From the NCBI RefSeq assembly GCF_023954335.1, contig NZ_JAMLIE010000003.1, positions 377,713 to 441,712 on the forward strand: a stretch of DNA of 64,000 nucleotides. Reading direction: 5' to 3'. Below are positions 53,880-63,679 of the stretch, piece by piece. Numbering within the stretch: position 1 is the stretch's first letter; every line of letters begins with the position of its first letter. The position numbers and the translations under genes are program-made. The notes beneath the pieces are model-generated. The model saw only the letters and a list, made by a program, of their open reading frames with translations. It was not told the DNA's origin and made no database searches. The stretch comes from Aquamicrobium sp. Lineage in GTDB: Bacteria; Pseudomonadota; Alphaproteobacteria; Rhizobiales; Rhizobiaceae.

Positions 53880-54881
53880 ATGCGCAACAGAAAGATCATC
53901 CTTGCCGCGGCCACGCTGGCGCTCCTCGCCGCGCCTGCCGCGGCTGAAGGCAAGCTCACCGTCTACACCTATGACAGCTTCACAGCCGACTGGGGCCCCG
54001 GCCCGGCGGTCGAGAAGGCGTTCGAGGTCGAATGCGGTTGCGACGTCGAGTTCGTCGCCGTCGCCGACGGCGTGGCGCTGCTCAATCGCCTCCGGCTCGA
54101 AGGGGCGAATACGCAGGCCGACATCGTCCTCGGACTCGACACCAACCTGACCTTCGAGGCCAGGGAGACCGGGCTTTTCGCGCCGCACGGCGTATCGCTG
54201 GAGCGCGTTTCCGTTCCCGGCGGCTGGGACGACGACACCTTCGTGCCCTACGACTACGGCTATTTCGCCTTCGTCTACGACAGCGAGGCGGTTCCCGCAC
54301 CGCCGGCGAGCCTGAAGGAGCTGGTCGAGGGCGACGCCGCCGACAAGATCGCCATCCAGGACCCGCGCACCTCGACGCCGGGGCTCGGCCTGCTGCTCTG
54401 GGTCCGGGCCGTCTATGGCGACGAGGCGCCTGAAGCATGGGCCAAGCTGAAGAGCAGGGTGCTGACCGTCACCCCCGGCTGGAGCGAGGCCTATGGCCTG
54501 TTCACCAATGGCGAGGTGCCGATGGTCCTGTCCTACACCACCTCGCCCGCCTATCACGAGATCGCGGAAGGATCGGAGCGCTACAAGGCCGCCGCCTTCG
54601 CCGAAGGGCACTATCTGCAAGTCGAGGTGGCGGCCCGCACCGTCAGGGGCGAGGCCAATCCGCTGGCGCAGAAGTTCCTCGACTTCATGACCACGCCGGC
54701 CTTCCAGGATGCGATCCCCGAGACCAACTGGATGTTCCCGGCCGCCCCGACCTCCGGGCCGCTCAACGCGGCGTTCGAGCGGGCCGTGAAGCCGGCAAAG
54801 ACGTTGACCTTCACGCCGCAGGAAGTGGCGCAGAACCGGCAGGCCTGGATCAGGGAATGGCTCGACGTGATGAGCCGCTAG
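53880..54881 (+). CDS. thiB: Thiamine ABC transporter substrate-binding protein
   Basis: A 333-residue periplasmic binding protein. The signal peptide is 1-22 (LAAATLALLAAPAAAEG). The mature part begins KLTVYTYDSFTADWGPGPAVEKAFE and includes DIVLGLDTN, PYDYGYFAFVYD and DPRTSTPGLGLLLW, the hallmarks of ThiB (TbpA). GPAVEKAFEVECGCDVEFV has two cysteines near the ligand edge. AAGGAGG precedes the start. It is the first gene after the TPP riboswitch and should bind thiamine and its phosphates for ThiPQ. Confidence 0.96.
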   Translation: MRNRKIILAAATLALLAAPAAAEGKLTVYTYDSFTADWGPGPAVEKAFEVECGCDVEFVAVADGVALLNRLRLEGANTQADIVLGLDTNLTFEARETGLFAPHGVSLERVSVPGGWDDDTFVPYDYGYFAFVYDSEAVPAPPASLKELVEGDAADKIAIQDPRTSTPGLGLLLWVRAVYGDEAPEAWAKLKSRVLTVTPGWSEAYGLFTNGEVPMVLSYTTSPAYHEIAEGSERYKAAAFAEGHYLQVEVAARTVRGEANPLAQKFLDFMTTPAFQDAIPETNWMFPAAPTSGPLNAAFERAVKPAKTLTFTPQEVAQNRQAWIREWLDVMSR

Positions 54882-54994
54882 CGCGGCCGGCCTCGACCCG
54901 AATGCGAACCTACGCCGTGCGCCGGTTCGGCGACCGTCGTCTTGTGATGGATGAGCCCAGCCGGCGCAGCGCAGCACTGTTCCCCGGAGCGCTT

Positions 54995-55170
54995 CCGCTG
55001 CCCCTCATCCCCCTGCCGGGACCTTCTCCCCGTGAACGGGGAGAAGGGACGCTGCCGCGATGCCTGATCCGATCGCCACGGTCGCAGGGAAAGCAAGGAC
55101 CTTGCCGCCATCCCCTTCTCCCTGTCCACGGGGAGAAGGTGGCCCGTAGGGCCGGATGAGGGGCGGGGCG
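54995..55170. repeat. RIME-like mosaic repeat, copy 5, inside the thi operon
   Basis: The core has CGCTGCCCCTCATC and GGATGAGGGGCGGGGCG ends and two CCCCGTGAACGGGG/CCCTGTCCACGGGG hairpins; the second stem is slightly damaged. It fills nearly all of the 292-base gap between thiB and thiP. Its right end abuts the thiP start codon and supplies the GGGGCGGGG that would serve as ribosome binding site. Confidence 0.85.
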
Positions 55171-55173
55171 ACC

Positions 55174-56811
55174 ATGGAAGCATCGGACACGGCACAGACC
55201 AGATCCCCGCCGCGCGACGGCCGCGTCCTTGCCGGCGTCGCCGGGCTCGGCCTCGTCGGGCTGCTGGTCGGAGGCGCGTTCGCCGGGCTGATTCTCGTCG
55301 CCGCGCGCGACTGGTCGGGCGCGGCGTCCGCCTTCGACGCCTATCTGGCGCGCGTCGTCGGTTTCACCCTGTGGCAGGCGGCGCTGTCGACGCTGCTGTC
55401 GGTCGCTCCCGCCGTCTTCGTCGCGCGGGCGCTGGCGCGGCACCCGTCCTTTCCCGGCCGGGGGCTGATCCTCAAGCTGTTCGCGCTGCCGCTGGCGCTG
55501 CCGGCCATCGTCGCCGCCATGGGGGTCCTCGCGCTCCTCGGCCGGGCCGGGCTGTTCGCCGACACGCTGACGATGCTCACCGGCACGCGCTGGCAGGGCA
55601 TCTACGGGCTTTCGGGCATCCTCGTCGCCCATGTCTTCTTCAACCTGCCGCTCGCCACCCGCTTCCTGCTCCAGGCGCTGGAGGCGGTGCCGGCCGACCA
55701 GTGGCGGCTGGCGGCGCAGCTCGGCATGGGCGCGCGCGCCTCGTTCCGGCTGATCGAGTGGCCGGCGCTGCGCGCCGCGCTTCCCGGCGTCGCCGGCCTC
55801 GTCTTCATGCTGTGCGTCACCTCCTTCACCATCGTGCTGACGCTGGGCGGCGGCCCGGCCGCGACCACGCTGGAGGTGGCGATCTATCAGGCGTTGCGCT
55901 TCGATTTCGACCCCGCCCGCGCCGTGGCGCTGACGGCGCTGCAGATCGGCCTCACCGTCTGCGCCGTCGCCTTCCTGATGCGGCTCGGCGCGGACATGAC
56001 CGGCGATGCGAACCTCCCCGTTGCCCCGCGCCGGCCTGCCGTCGCCGGCCGGGCCGAGCGCGCGGTCAACGGCGCGCTGATCCTCGCCGCGCTCGCCTTC
56101 GTCGCCGGGCCGCTGGCGGCGGTGGCCATCGCCGGCCTGAAGGCCGACCTCGCCCGCCTCGCCGCCGACCCGGCCGTCCATGCCGCGACGGTGACCAGCC
56201 TCGTCCTCGCGCTCGCCGCCGCGCTGCTCAGCGTCGCCCTGTCGCTCTCGCTGGTCGCGGCGCGGAGGGCGCTGGAAATGAAGCGGCCGCGCACGGCACG
56301 GCCCTCGCTTCTCGAGCGGATGCTCGACACCGGCGCCAGCCTTGTCCTCGTCGTCCCGCCCATCGTCCTCGGCGCCGGCTGGTTCGTTGCCTTGCAAGGC
56401 ACGGGGCGGCTGTTCGCCATGGCCCCCATCATGGTCGTCACGGTCAACGCGGTGATGGCGATGCCGTTCGCTGTGCGCGCCATCCGCCCGGCCTGGGACG
56501 CGGCGAGCGCCCGCCACGAGAAGCTGGCCGCGCAGCTCGGCATATCGGGCTTCAATCGCCTCAGGCTGATCGACTGGCCGTCCATCCGCCGTCCGGCCTT
56601 CACCGCGCTCGCCTTCGCCATGGCGCTGTCCCTCGGCGATCTCGGCGTCATCGCCCTGTTCGGCTCGGACGCGGTGCAGACGCTGCCCTATCTGCTTTAT
56701 GCCCGCATGGGCAGCTACCGCACCGCCGACGCGGCCGGGCTGGCGCTGATCCTCGGCGTGGTCTGCCTCGGCCTGATGATGCTGGCCGAACGCGGGAGGA
56801 ACAGGCGATGA
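55174..56811 (+). CDS. thiP: Thiamine ABC transporter permease
   Basis: A 545-residue inner-membrane permease with about 12 helices in two fused halves, each with an EAA-type loop: EAVPADQWRLAAQLGMGARASFRLIEWPALR in the first half and ARHEKLAAQLGISGFNRLRLIDWPSIRR in the second. This internal duplication is standard for ThiP and related ferric-ion permeases. The start at 55174 follows the end of repeat copy 5; an upstream in-frame ATG lies inside the repeat. It overlaps thiQ by four bases (ATGA). Confidence 0.94.
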   Translation: MEASDTAQTRSPPRDGRVLAGVAGLGLVGLLVGGAFAGLILVAARDWSGAASAFDAYLARVVGFTLWQAALSTLLSVAPAVFVARALARHPSFPGRGLILKLFALPLALPAIVAAMGVLALLGRAGLFADTLTMLTGTRWQGIYGLSGILVAHVFFNLPLATRFLLQALEAVPADQWRLAAQLGMGARASFRLIEWPALRAALPGVAGLVFMLCVTSFTIVLTLGGGPAATTLEVAIYQALRFDFDPARAVALTALQIGLTVCAVAFLMRLGADMTGDANLPVAPRRPAVAGRAERAVNGALILAALAFVAGPLAAVAIAGLKADLARLAADPAVHAATVTSLVLALAAALLSVALSLSLVAARRALEMKRPRTARPSLLERMLDTGASLVLVVPPIVLGAGWFVALQGTGRLFAMAPIMVVTVNAVMAMPFAVRAIRPAWDAASARHEKLAAQLGISGFNRLRLIDWPSIRRPAFTALAFAMALSLGDLGVIALFGSDAVQTLPYLLYARMGSYRTADAAGLALILGVVCLGLMMLAERGRNRR

Positions 56812-57518
56812 GCGGCGCGGATGTCAGGCTCGAGGCGGTCGAGTTCAGCTATGGCGAGGCGCCGATGCGCTTCGACCTCGCGGTCGAGGCCGGCGAGATC
56901 GTTGCCGTGATGGGGCCGAGCGGCTCGGGAAAATCGACCCTGCTCAACCTCGTCGCCGGCTTCGAGCGACCCACTGCCGGACGCATACTGATCGGCGGCG
57001 ACGATCTGACGCGCCTGCCGCCGGCGGCGCGGCCCGTCTCGATGGTGTTCCAGGAGAACAACCTCTTCGCCCATCTGAACGTCGAGCAGAATGTCGGCCT
57101 CGGCCGTTCGCCGTCGCTGAAGCTGAACGAGCGGGACCGCGCCGACATCGCCGCCGCGCTCGCCCGCACCGGGCTTTCCGGCAAGGAGAAGCGGCTGCCG
57201 GCCGAGTTGTCGGGCGGCGAGCGCCAGCGCGTCGCCCTGTCGCGGGTGCTGGTGCGCGACCGGCCGGTGCTGTTGCTCGACGAGCCCTTCGCCTCGCTCG
57301 GCCCGGCGCTGCGCCGCGAGATGCTCGATCTGGTGCGCGATCTCCACGCCGAGCGGAAGATGACGATCCTGATGGTGACGCACCAGCCGCACGACGCGCG
57401 CGCGCTTTGCCGCCGCATCGCCTTCGTCGACGAGGGTCGTATCGCCGCCTTCGCTCCCGTGGAGGTGATGTTCTCGGCCAACGCCCCCGCCGGCTTCCGC
57501 GCCTATATCGGCGCATGA
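56808..57518 (+). CDS. thiQ: Thiamine ABC transporter ATP-binding protein
   Basis: A 236-residue ABC ATPase. Walker A is GPSGSGKST, the Q-loop is VFQENNLFAHL, the signature is LSGGERQRVALSRVL, Walker B is LLLDEPFASLGP, and the H-loop is MVTHQP. The form is that of ThiQ, including the FERPTAGRILIGGDDLTRLPPAARPVSMVFQ block. It closes the thiBPQ unit. Its start overlaps the thiP stop. No terminator is obvious after it; the next gene begins 180 bases on. Confidence 0.95.
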   Translation: MSGADVRLEAVEFSYGEAPMRFDLAVEAGEIVAVMGPSGSGKSTLLNLVAGFERPTAGRILIGGDDLTRLPPAARPVSMVFQENNLFAHLNVEQNVGLGRSPSLKLNERDRADIAAALARTGLSGKEKRLPAELSGGERQRVALSRVLVRDRPVLLLDEPFASLGPALRREMLDLVRDLHAERKMTILMVTHQPHDARALCRRIAFVDEGRIAAFAPVEVMFSANAPAGFRAYIGA

Positions 57519-57700
57519 ACGTACTTGACCCGCCGCGCCTTCGCCCGGAAGCGGACACAATTGCGCGCGACACCGGAACGCGATGGCGGTTCGGGTTGTT
57601 TCCTTTACGGAATTGACATAGGCCGGCCTGCATCCTGCGGCTGGAATCATCTACGCAGCCGGACGCTCGAAAGAAAGGACACGGAGCCCTGTCGACCCCG

Positions 57701-59224
57701 ATGAAGGACGCATTGAAGGACCGGACAGCCCTTTGGCCGGCCCGCTCCTCACGGCGCGGCCCGACAGGGTTCGTCACGATGCCCGTCGTCGCCCTTGCGC
57801 TCCTCCTTGCCGGGTGTCAGGCGCTGACCGGGGTCACGGACGACGCCTTCCGCCCCTCGACCAACCCGGTGACGGTCGACACCGTCACCCGCAACGACCG
57901 CATGGCCGCGCTGGCGCGCGAGCAGCACCCGCGTATCCTCGCCACCTATGGCGGCGAATATTCCGACGCCAAGCTGGAGCGCATGGTGGCGCGCGTCGTC
58001 GGCTCGCTGACGCTCGACCCCGAGAATCCGAACCAGACCTACCAGATCACCATCCTCAACTCGCCCGCCATCAACGCCTTCGCCCTGCCAGGCGGTTATC
58101 TCTACGTCACGCGCGGCCTGCTCGCCCTCGCCAACGATTCGGCCGAGATCGCCGCCGTGCTGGCGCACGAGATGGCGCACGTCACCGCCAATCACGGCAT
58201 CCAGCGCCAGCAGAAGGAAGCCGAGGAAGTGCTGGCGACGCAGGTCGTCAACGACGTGCTCGGCAAGGACCCGGCGGCGCGGGTGGCGCTGGTGCGCGGC
58301 AAGCTGCGCCTCGCGCAGTTCTCGCGCAACCAGGAGCTGGAGGCCGACGCCATCGGCATCCGCGCCATCGCCCGCGCCGGCTACGACCCGTTCGCCGCCG
58401 CCCGCTTCCTGCAGGCGATGGACGCCTACAGCGCCTCGCGCAGCGTCACCGGCCAGACCGACGAGGGCCTCGACTTCCTGTCGAGCCACCCGAGCGCGCC
58501 GCAGCGCATCGAGCTGGCGCAGCGCCACGCCCGCCAGATCGGCGCGCCCGGCACCGGCGAGCGCGGCCGCGACGCCTTCCTCGCCGGCATCGACGGCATG
58601 CTGTTCGGCGACACGCCGCAGGAGGGCTATGTGCGCGGCCGCACCTTCCTGCATCCGCAGCTCGGCGTCAGCTTCTCGGTGCCGGAAGGCTTCGTCATCG
58701 ACAATTCGGCGGCCGCCGTCACCGCGGCCGGCCCCGGCGACATGGCGATCCGTTTCGACGGCGTCTCGCTCGACCAGCGCGTGCCCTTGTCCGACTATGT
58801 GCGCTCGGGCTGGGTCGCCGGCCTCGACAATGCCAGCGTGCGCCCGCTCACCATCAACGGCAACGAGGCGGTCTCCGCCCGCGCCCGCGCCGACAAGTGG
58901 CAGTTCGACGTCACCGTGGTGCGCGCCAACGGCCAGGTCTATCGCCTCCTGACCGCGGCCCCGGCGAGCAGCGACGCGCTGGAGCGCGTGGCCGGCACCG
59001 TGCGCACCAGCTTCCGCACTCTGACCCCCGGCGAGCGCGACGCGATCAAGCCGCTCAAGATCAGGATCGTGACGGCGCGGCCCGGCGACACCGTGGCGAC
59101 GCTCGCCGCGCAGATGGAAGGCGTCGAGCGCAAGCTCGACATGTTCCGCCTGATCAACGCGCTCGGCGCCGGCGCCACCGTCTCGGCCGGCCAGCGCGTC
59201 AAGATCGTCACCGACAAGCCCTGA
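57701..59224 (+). CDS. Lipoprotein M48-family metalloprotease with C-terminal domain
   Basis: A 507-residue zinc protease. A lipobox LLAGC puts the lipidated cysteine at about 39, after an arginine-rich start. The catalytic motif HEMAH is at 156-160 (H156, E157, H160) and the third ligand lies in NQELEADAIG (about 223). The domain is of the BepA/YfgC kind that handles outer-membrane proteins. Residues about 290-445 are a second domain of unknown role, and the end (about 458-504) is LysM-like: ARPGDTVATLAAQM...INALGAGATVSAGQRVKIV. An alternative start at 57779 would remove the long N-terminal tail. Confidence 0.9.
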   Translation: MKDALKDRTALWPARSSRRGPTGFVTMPVVALALLLAGCQALTGVTDDAFRPSTNPVTVDTVTRNDRMAALAREQHPRILATYGGEYSDAKLERMVARVVGSLTLDPENPNQTYQITILNSPAINAFALPGGYLYVTRGLLALANDSAEIAAVLAHEMAHVTANHGIQRQQKEAEEVLATQVVNDVLGKDPAARVALVRGKLRLAQFSRNQELEADAIGIRAIARAGYDPFAAARFLQAMDAYSASRSVTGQTDEGLDFLSSHPSAPQRIELAQRHARQIGAPGTGERGRDAFLAGIDGMLFGDTPQEGYVRGRTFLHPQLGVSFSVPEGFVIDNSAAAVTAAGPGDMAIRFDGVSLDQRVPLSDYVRSGWVAGLDNASVRPLTINGNEAVSARARADKWQFDVTVVRANGQVYRLLTAAPASSDALERVAGTVRTSFRTLTPGERDAIKPLKIRIVTARPGDTVATLAAQMEGVERKLDMFRLINALGAGATVSAGQRVKIVTDKP

Positions 59225-59262
59225 CCCACCGGTCCTGACCGACTGGCCCTGACCTAGAACGG

Positions 59263-59299
59263 ACATCGCCCGGAAGCGGGGTCCGCTTCCGGGCGATGT
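59263..59299. terminator. 17-bp perfect hairpin after the protease gene
   Basis: Arms 59263-59279 and 59283-59299 pair perfectly around a three-base loop. No T tail follows on either strand. It lies 38 bases past the protease stop and 50 before the end of the convergent outer-membrane protein gene, so it could act as a strong stabiliser or weak terminator for both. Confidence 0.6.
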
Positions 59300-59348
59300 A
59301 TCATGGGGCAGGCAAGGCTGGCGGCCCGGACGGGCCGTCGTGCGGCGC

Positions 59349-60137
59349 CTAGAACAGCGAGTAGCGCACGCCGACCTTGAAGTCGTGCGAGGCGAGGTCC
59401 TTGAACTTGAACGGGCCGATATTGCTCGATCCGTCATAGGCGATCGCATCCTTGGTCCTGCCGTCGCCGAGATGGACGTAGCTGTAGCCGAGGTCGATGG
59501 TCATGCGGTCGGTCGCCTTGATGCCGACGCCGGCATGCAGCGCCCAGGCAAGCTGCCAGGTCGAATCCTTGTCGGCGTAGAAGACGCTGCTTTGCGGCAC
59601 GTTCACGTCGCGGAAATGGCTGATCGTGTTGCGCGACGCGCCGAGGCCGGCGCCGATATAGGGCGTGACGCCGTGGAACTCGCCGAGATCGGCATAGGCG
59701 TTGACCATCAGCAGCAGTTCGGACTTCTTGGCGCTGTATTCGTTGGTGCCGCCCGTTCCGGGACCGCCCGCGGCCGGATAGCGGTCGAGCGCGGTGAAGG
59801 ACGACTTGCCGCGATACTCGACGATGCCGTCGAGGCGCAGATAGTCGTTGACCTTGTAGCCGACGCCGCCGCCGAAGATCGGCGCGCTGGAGAAGCCGCC
59901 CTTGTCGACCCACTGGAAGGGGCCGGCCGAGTTGACCGCGTTCTCCAGACCGCGGAAGCGCTGGTTGCTGCCGCCGATATGGCCGCGCAGATACCAGCCG
60001 CCATAGACCGGCGCGGGCTCGGGATCCGGATATTCGATCACCGGCGGCTCGGGAATCCAGTCGGCCGCAGTGGCCGGCAGCGCCACGGCCATCGACAGGA
60101 CGGCGCCCATCACGAACGGAGTATGCAGTTTCAGCAT
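59349..60137 (-). CDS. Omp25/31-like outer-membrane beta-barrel protein
   Basis: A 262-residue exported protein. A signal peptide (MGAVLSMAVALPATAA) precedes a proline-rich stretch IPEPPVIEYPDPEPAPVYGGWYLRGHIGG, then an eight-stranded barrel with YKVNDYLRLDGIVEYR, TPYIGAGLGASRN, AGVGIKATDRMTIDLGYSYVHLGDG and a terminal VGVRYSLF. This is the surface-antigen type common in rhizobia and Brucella. The start MLKLHTP was chosen for the signal peptide. A perfect CtrA-type site lies about 85 bases upstream. Confidence 0.88.
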   Translation of the reverse strand: MLKLHTPFVMGAVLSMAVALPATAADWIPEPPVIEYPDPEPAPVYGGWYLRGHIGGSNQRFRGLENAVNSAGPFQWVDKGGFSSAPIFGGGVGYKVNDYLRLDGIVEYRGKSSFTALDRYPAAGGPGTGGTNEYSAKKSELLLMVNAYADLGEFHGVTPYIGAGLGASRNTISHFRDVNVPQSSVFYADKDSTWQLAWALHAGVGIKATDRMTIDLGYSYVHLGDGRTKDAIAYDGSSNIGPFKFKDLASHDFKVGVRYSLF

Positions 60138-60221
60138 CGGCTTCACCCTTGGTCTGGCCGGGATTGTGCGGGGCATCGCCGGCATGGGATTTAACTCGGC
60201 ATGGATAATGAAAGGGAAAGG

Positions 60222-60237
60222 TTAAGCCGTGATTAAC
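60222..60237 (-). promoter_or_regulatory. CtrA-type box TTAA-N7-TTAAC before the Omp gene
   Basis: TTAA at 60222-60225, seven bases, TTAAC at 60233-60237: a full CtrA consensus. The outer bases also make it the palindrome GGTTAA-N7-TTAACC (60220-60238). Its centre is about 92 bases before the Omp start. A further TTAAC follows at 60247. The 335-base interval 60138-60472 contains no gene. Confidence 0.6.
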
Positions 60238-60472
60238 CGTGTCGATTAACTCTGTTGCCCGCACCGGCAGGCCGCCGGCACCGGCGAATGCTTCGCCGGT
60301 CCGGGCCGAAACCTTCGCTCGGCGGCGGCAGTTCCACCCGCTTTCCGGGCGCAGGCATGCAGGACGGCGCGGGGCAAAATATCGCACCCGCGACCAAACC
60401 GCGGACACAATTTGGCCTATTATCGGCAGGCGCGATGCCGGTGCGGCCGGAGCGCGAGTTCATGGAGATGGC

Positions 60473-61216
60473 GTGATCAACCCGTTCAGGTCCAGCCGAC
60501 CGCAACAGCCTTTCCTGTCGCCCCTCGGCCGGCAGAGAAGGATGCCGGCGCTCGCCGCGCCGCTGGTGCTGAGCGTGTGCGGCGGCGTGGCGCTGGTGCT
60601 GGCGTTCGGCACGCTGTTCGGGCTTCAGCCCCGCGGCCTGCCGACGATGATGACCAGTTCCGACATCGACGTGACGCCGGCTGCCGCGGAACCGCAGGCC
60701 GAGCCGGAGCCGGCCATCGCCGCGGCCCCCGAGCCCGAAGAAGGCCCCGCGGAGGAGCCGGCCCTCGTCACCGCGCTTCCGGACGCGCCGACCAACGAGG
60801 CCGGCGAAGCCGTCCTCGAACCCATCGCTCCCCAGTTGGAAACCGCCGCCCTCGCCGACGTCGTCCCCGACCCCGGCCCGACCGCGGCGATCCCGCCGGC
60901 GCTGCCGGCGGAAATCACCGCCTTCGCGCCACAGCCCCGCCCGGCCAACCCCGCCGAACAGCCGGCCCGGAACGACGCCCCGGCGGTGCCGGCACGGGCG
61001 CAGCCGGAACCGGCGCGCGCCGGCGGCTCGGCCATGCGCGCGGCCACCGTCAGGCAGGCCGTCAACCTGCGCGCCGCCCCCAACAAGCGCGGCCAGGTGG
61101 TGATGGTGGTGCCCGCCTCGGCGCAGATAGAAGCCGAGGCCAATTGCGGCTGGTGCGAGATCAGCTATCAGGGCCGCACCGGCTTCATCTACAAGAGCTT
61201 CATAAACTACCGCTGA
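60473..61216 (+). CDS. SH3-domain membrane protein
   Basis: A 247-residue protein with a GTG start, preceded by GGAGATGGC. A membrane helix (about 26-48, LAAPLVLSVCGGVALVLAFGTLFG) is followed by a long Pro/Ala/Glu-rich linker (about 55-175) and a C-terminal bacterial SH3 domain (about 178-247): ATVRQAVNLRAAPNKRGQVVMVVPASAQIEAEANCGWCEISYQGRTGFIYKSFI. Such domains bind cell-wall peptides in the periplasm. A long in-frame stretch upstream is open but has no coding features. It probably spans the periplasm from the inner membrane. Confidence 0.85.
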   Translation: MINPFRSSRPQQPFLSPLGRQRRMPALAAPLVLSVCGGVALVLAFGTLFGLQPRGLPTMMTSSDIDVTPAAAEPQAEPEPAIAAAPEPEEGPAEEPALVTALPDAPTNEAGEAVLEPIAPQLETAALADVVPDPGPTAAIPPALPAEITAFAPQPRPANPAEQPARNDAPAVPARAQPEPARAGGSAMRAATVRQAVNLRAAPNKRGQVVMVVPASAQIEAEANCGWCEISYQGRTGFIYKSFINYR

Positions 61217-61295
61217 TCCCTGACGGGGCGGAGCGCTTTCGGAAGGCTGTCGAGCCCGAAACCGGGCCTTCCGGGCGAAGAGCGAGGACAGCCAC

Positions 61296-61982
61296 ATGCC
61301 CGATTTGCCCACCGGAAACACCGACGCTTTTCGCGCGGCCCATGCGCGGTCCTACGCGGAAGGGCCGCCAAGGCAGGTTCCGGGCTTTGCCGATCTTCAT
61401 CGCATGACCTCGCTGCTGCTGGCCGAGCGCGTCCCGTCGCATGGGCGGGTTCTGATCCTCGGGGCGGGCGGCGGCCTTGAGCTCAAGGCGCTCGCCGACG
61501 CTCATCCGCACTGGACGTTCGACGGCGTCGATCCCTCGGCCGATATGCTGGAGGCGGCGGAACGGGTCGCGGGCTCGCATTCCGCGCGGATGCGCCTTCA
61601 CCACGGCTATATTGACGCTGCGCCGGAAGGGCCGTTCGACGGCGGCGTCTGCCTGCTGACACTGCATTTCGTGCCTCGCGACCAGCGCCTGGAAACCCTG
61701 CGCGAAGTCCGCCGGCGGCTGGCGCCGGATGCGCCCTTCGTCGTCGCGCATATCAGCGTCCCCCGGGCCGAACCCCAGCGGTCGACGTGGATCGCCCGTC
61801 ACGTCGCCTTCGCGGGAACCGATCCCGCCAATGCCGAAAACGCCATGCGGGCCATCGCGACCAAGCTCTCCATCCTGTCGCCCGAGGAAGACGAGGCGAT
61901 GCTGCGCGAAGCCGGCTTCTCCGGCGTCAGCCTGTTCTATGCGGGGCTGACCTTCAGGGGATGGACAGGTTACGCCCGATAG
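61296..61982 (+). CDS. Class I SAM-dependent methyltransferase
   Basis: A 228-residue cytoplasmic methyltransferase. Motif I is VLILGAGGGLELKAL, the post-I acidic residue is in FDGVDPSADML, motif II is FDGGVCLLTLHFV and motif III DQRLETLREVRRRLAPDAPFV. The N-terminal start RAAHARSYAEGPPRQVPGFADLHRMTSLLLAERV is typical of a subgroup often annotated tRNA (cmo5U34)-like or TylF-like, but the substrate is unknown. It follows the SH3 gene by 79 bases and ends before a bidirectional terminator. Confidence 0.82.
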   Translation: MPDLPTGNTDAFRAAHARSYAEGPPRQVPGFADLHRMTSLLLAERVPSHGRVLILGAGGGLELKALADAHPHWTFDGVDPSADMLEAAERVAGSHSARMRLHHGYIDAAPEGPFDGGVCLLTLHFVPRDQRLETLREVRRRLAPDAPFVVAHISVPRAEPQRSTWIARHVAFAGTDPANAENAMRAIATKLSILSPEEDEAMLREAGFSGVSLFYAGLTFRGWTGYAR

Positions 61983-61995
61983 CGGCGCCGATATG

Positions 61996-62034
61996 AAAAA
62001 GGCCCGGCGGTTTCCCGCCGGGCCTTCCCGATTT
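61996..62034. terminator. Bidirectional terminator between the methyltransferase and livK genes
   Basis: A perfect 10-bp stem GGCCCGGCGG / CCGCCGGGCC (62001-62010, 62015-62024) with loop TTTC. On the minus strand it is followed by TTTTTC, a strong tail for livK; on the plus strand by TTCCCGATTTT. Confidence 0.85.
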
Positions 62035-62057
62035 TAAGGTGAACCGGCCCGGGCGGC

Positions 62058-63158
<1,101 letters not shown>

Positions 63159-63316
63159 GGTAACTCCCTGTTGAACACCCGATGTTCCCGAAGCGGCGCC
63201 GGTTAGGTGTCGCGATCCCGGCCTCCGCATTGCGGGATCGAAATCCCGCTTGAACGGCATGAAAGCTTAACTTCGTGAGGAAATCAAAGGCTTTCAGCCA
63301 GTATTGGTGAATGCCG

Positions 63317-63670
63317 TCAGTTCTTCTTGCCCCATCCGAACGACCCCTTGCGGTCGTAGTCGAAGCTGTATTGCGTGGCCATCTGGCCGGCCCGCGTCAT
63401 CCGCTTGCCCAGGAAGCCGATCACGACCAGCACGATGAGGTCTACGACGTAATAATGCAGCGACAGCAGCGTCCCGTTGAACAGCGCGAAATGGATGAAC
63501 CGGGTCGCCGCCGCCAGAAGCACCATATACGCGAACAGTTCGATGTCGCTCTGCCAGGATTGCGCGATGGCGCGTCCGGTCAGGAACGCAGCGCCTCCGG
63601 CGAGGATCACCGTGACGAACAGGAATTCCCACACCGTCACTTCCCAGATCAGCGTAAGCTCTTTTTCCAT
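63317..63670 (-). CDS. DUF6867-type membrane protein in the liv cluster
   Basis: A 117-residue membrane protein with three hydrophobic helices: VWEFLFVTVILAGGAAFLTGRAIA, LFAYMVLLAAATRFIHFAL and YYVVDLIVLVVIGFLGKRMTRA. Its C-terminal tail TQYSFDYDRKGSFGWGKKN is soluble and aromatic. Small proteins of this form lie between livF and the binding-protein gene in many Rhizobiales and have been given a DUF6867 name, as best I recall. Here it follows livF by nine bases. Its role in transport is not known. Confidence 0.75.
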   Translation of the reverse strand: MEKELTLIWEVTVWEFLFVTVILAGGAAFLTGRAIAQSWQSDIELFAYMVLLAAATRFIHFALFNGTLLSLHYYVVDLIVLVVIGFLGKRMTRAGQMATQYSFDYDRKGSFGWGKKN

Positions 63671-63679
63671 GATCGGCCC

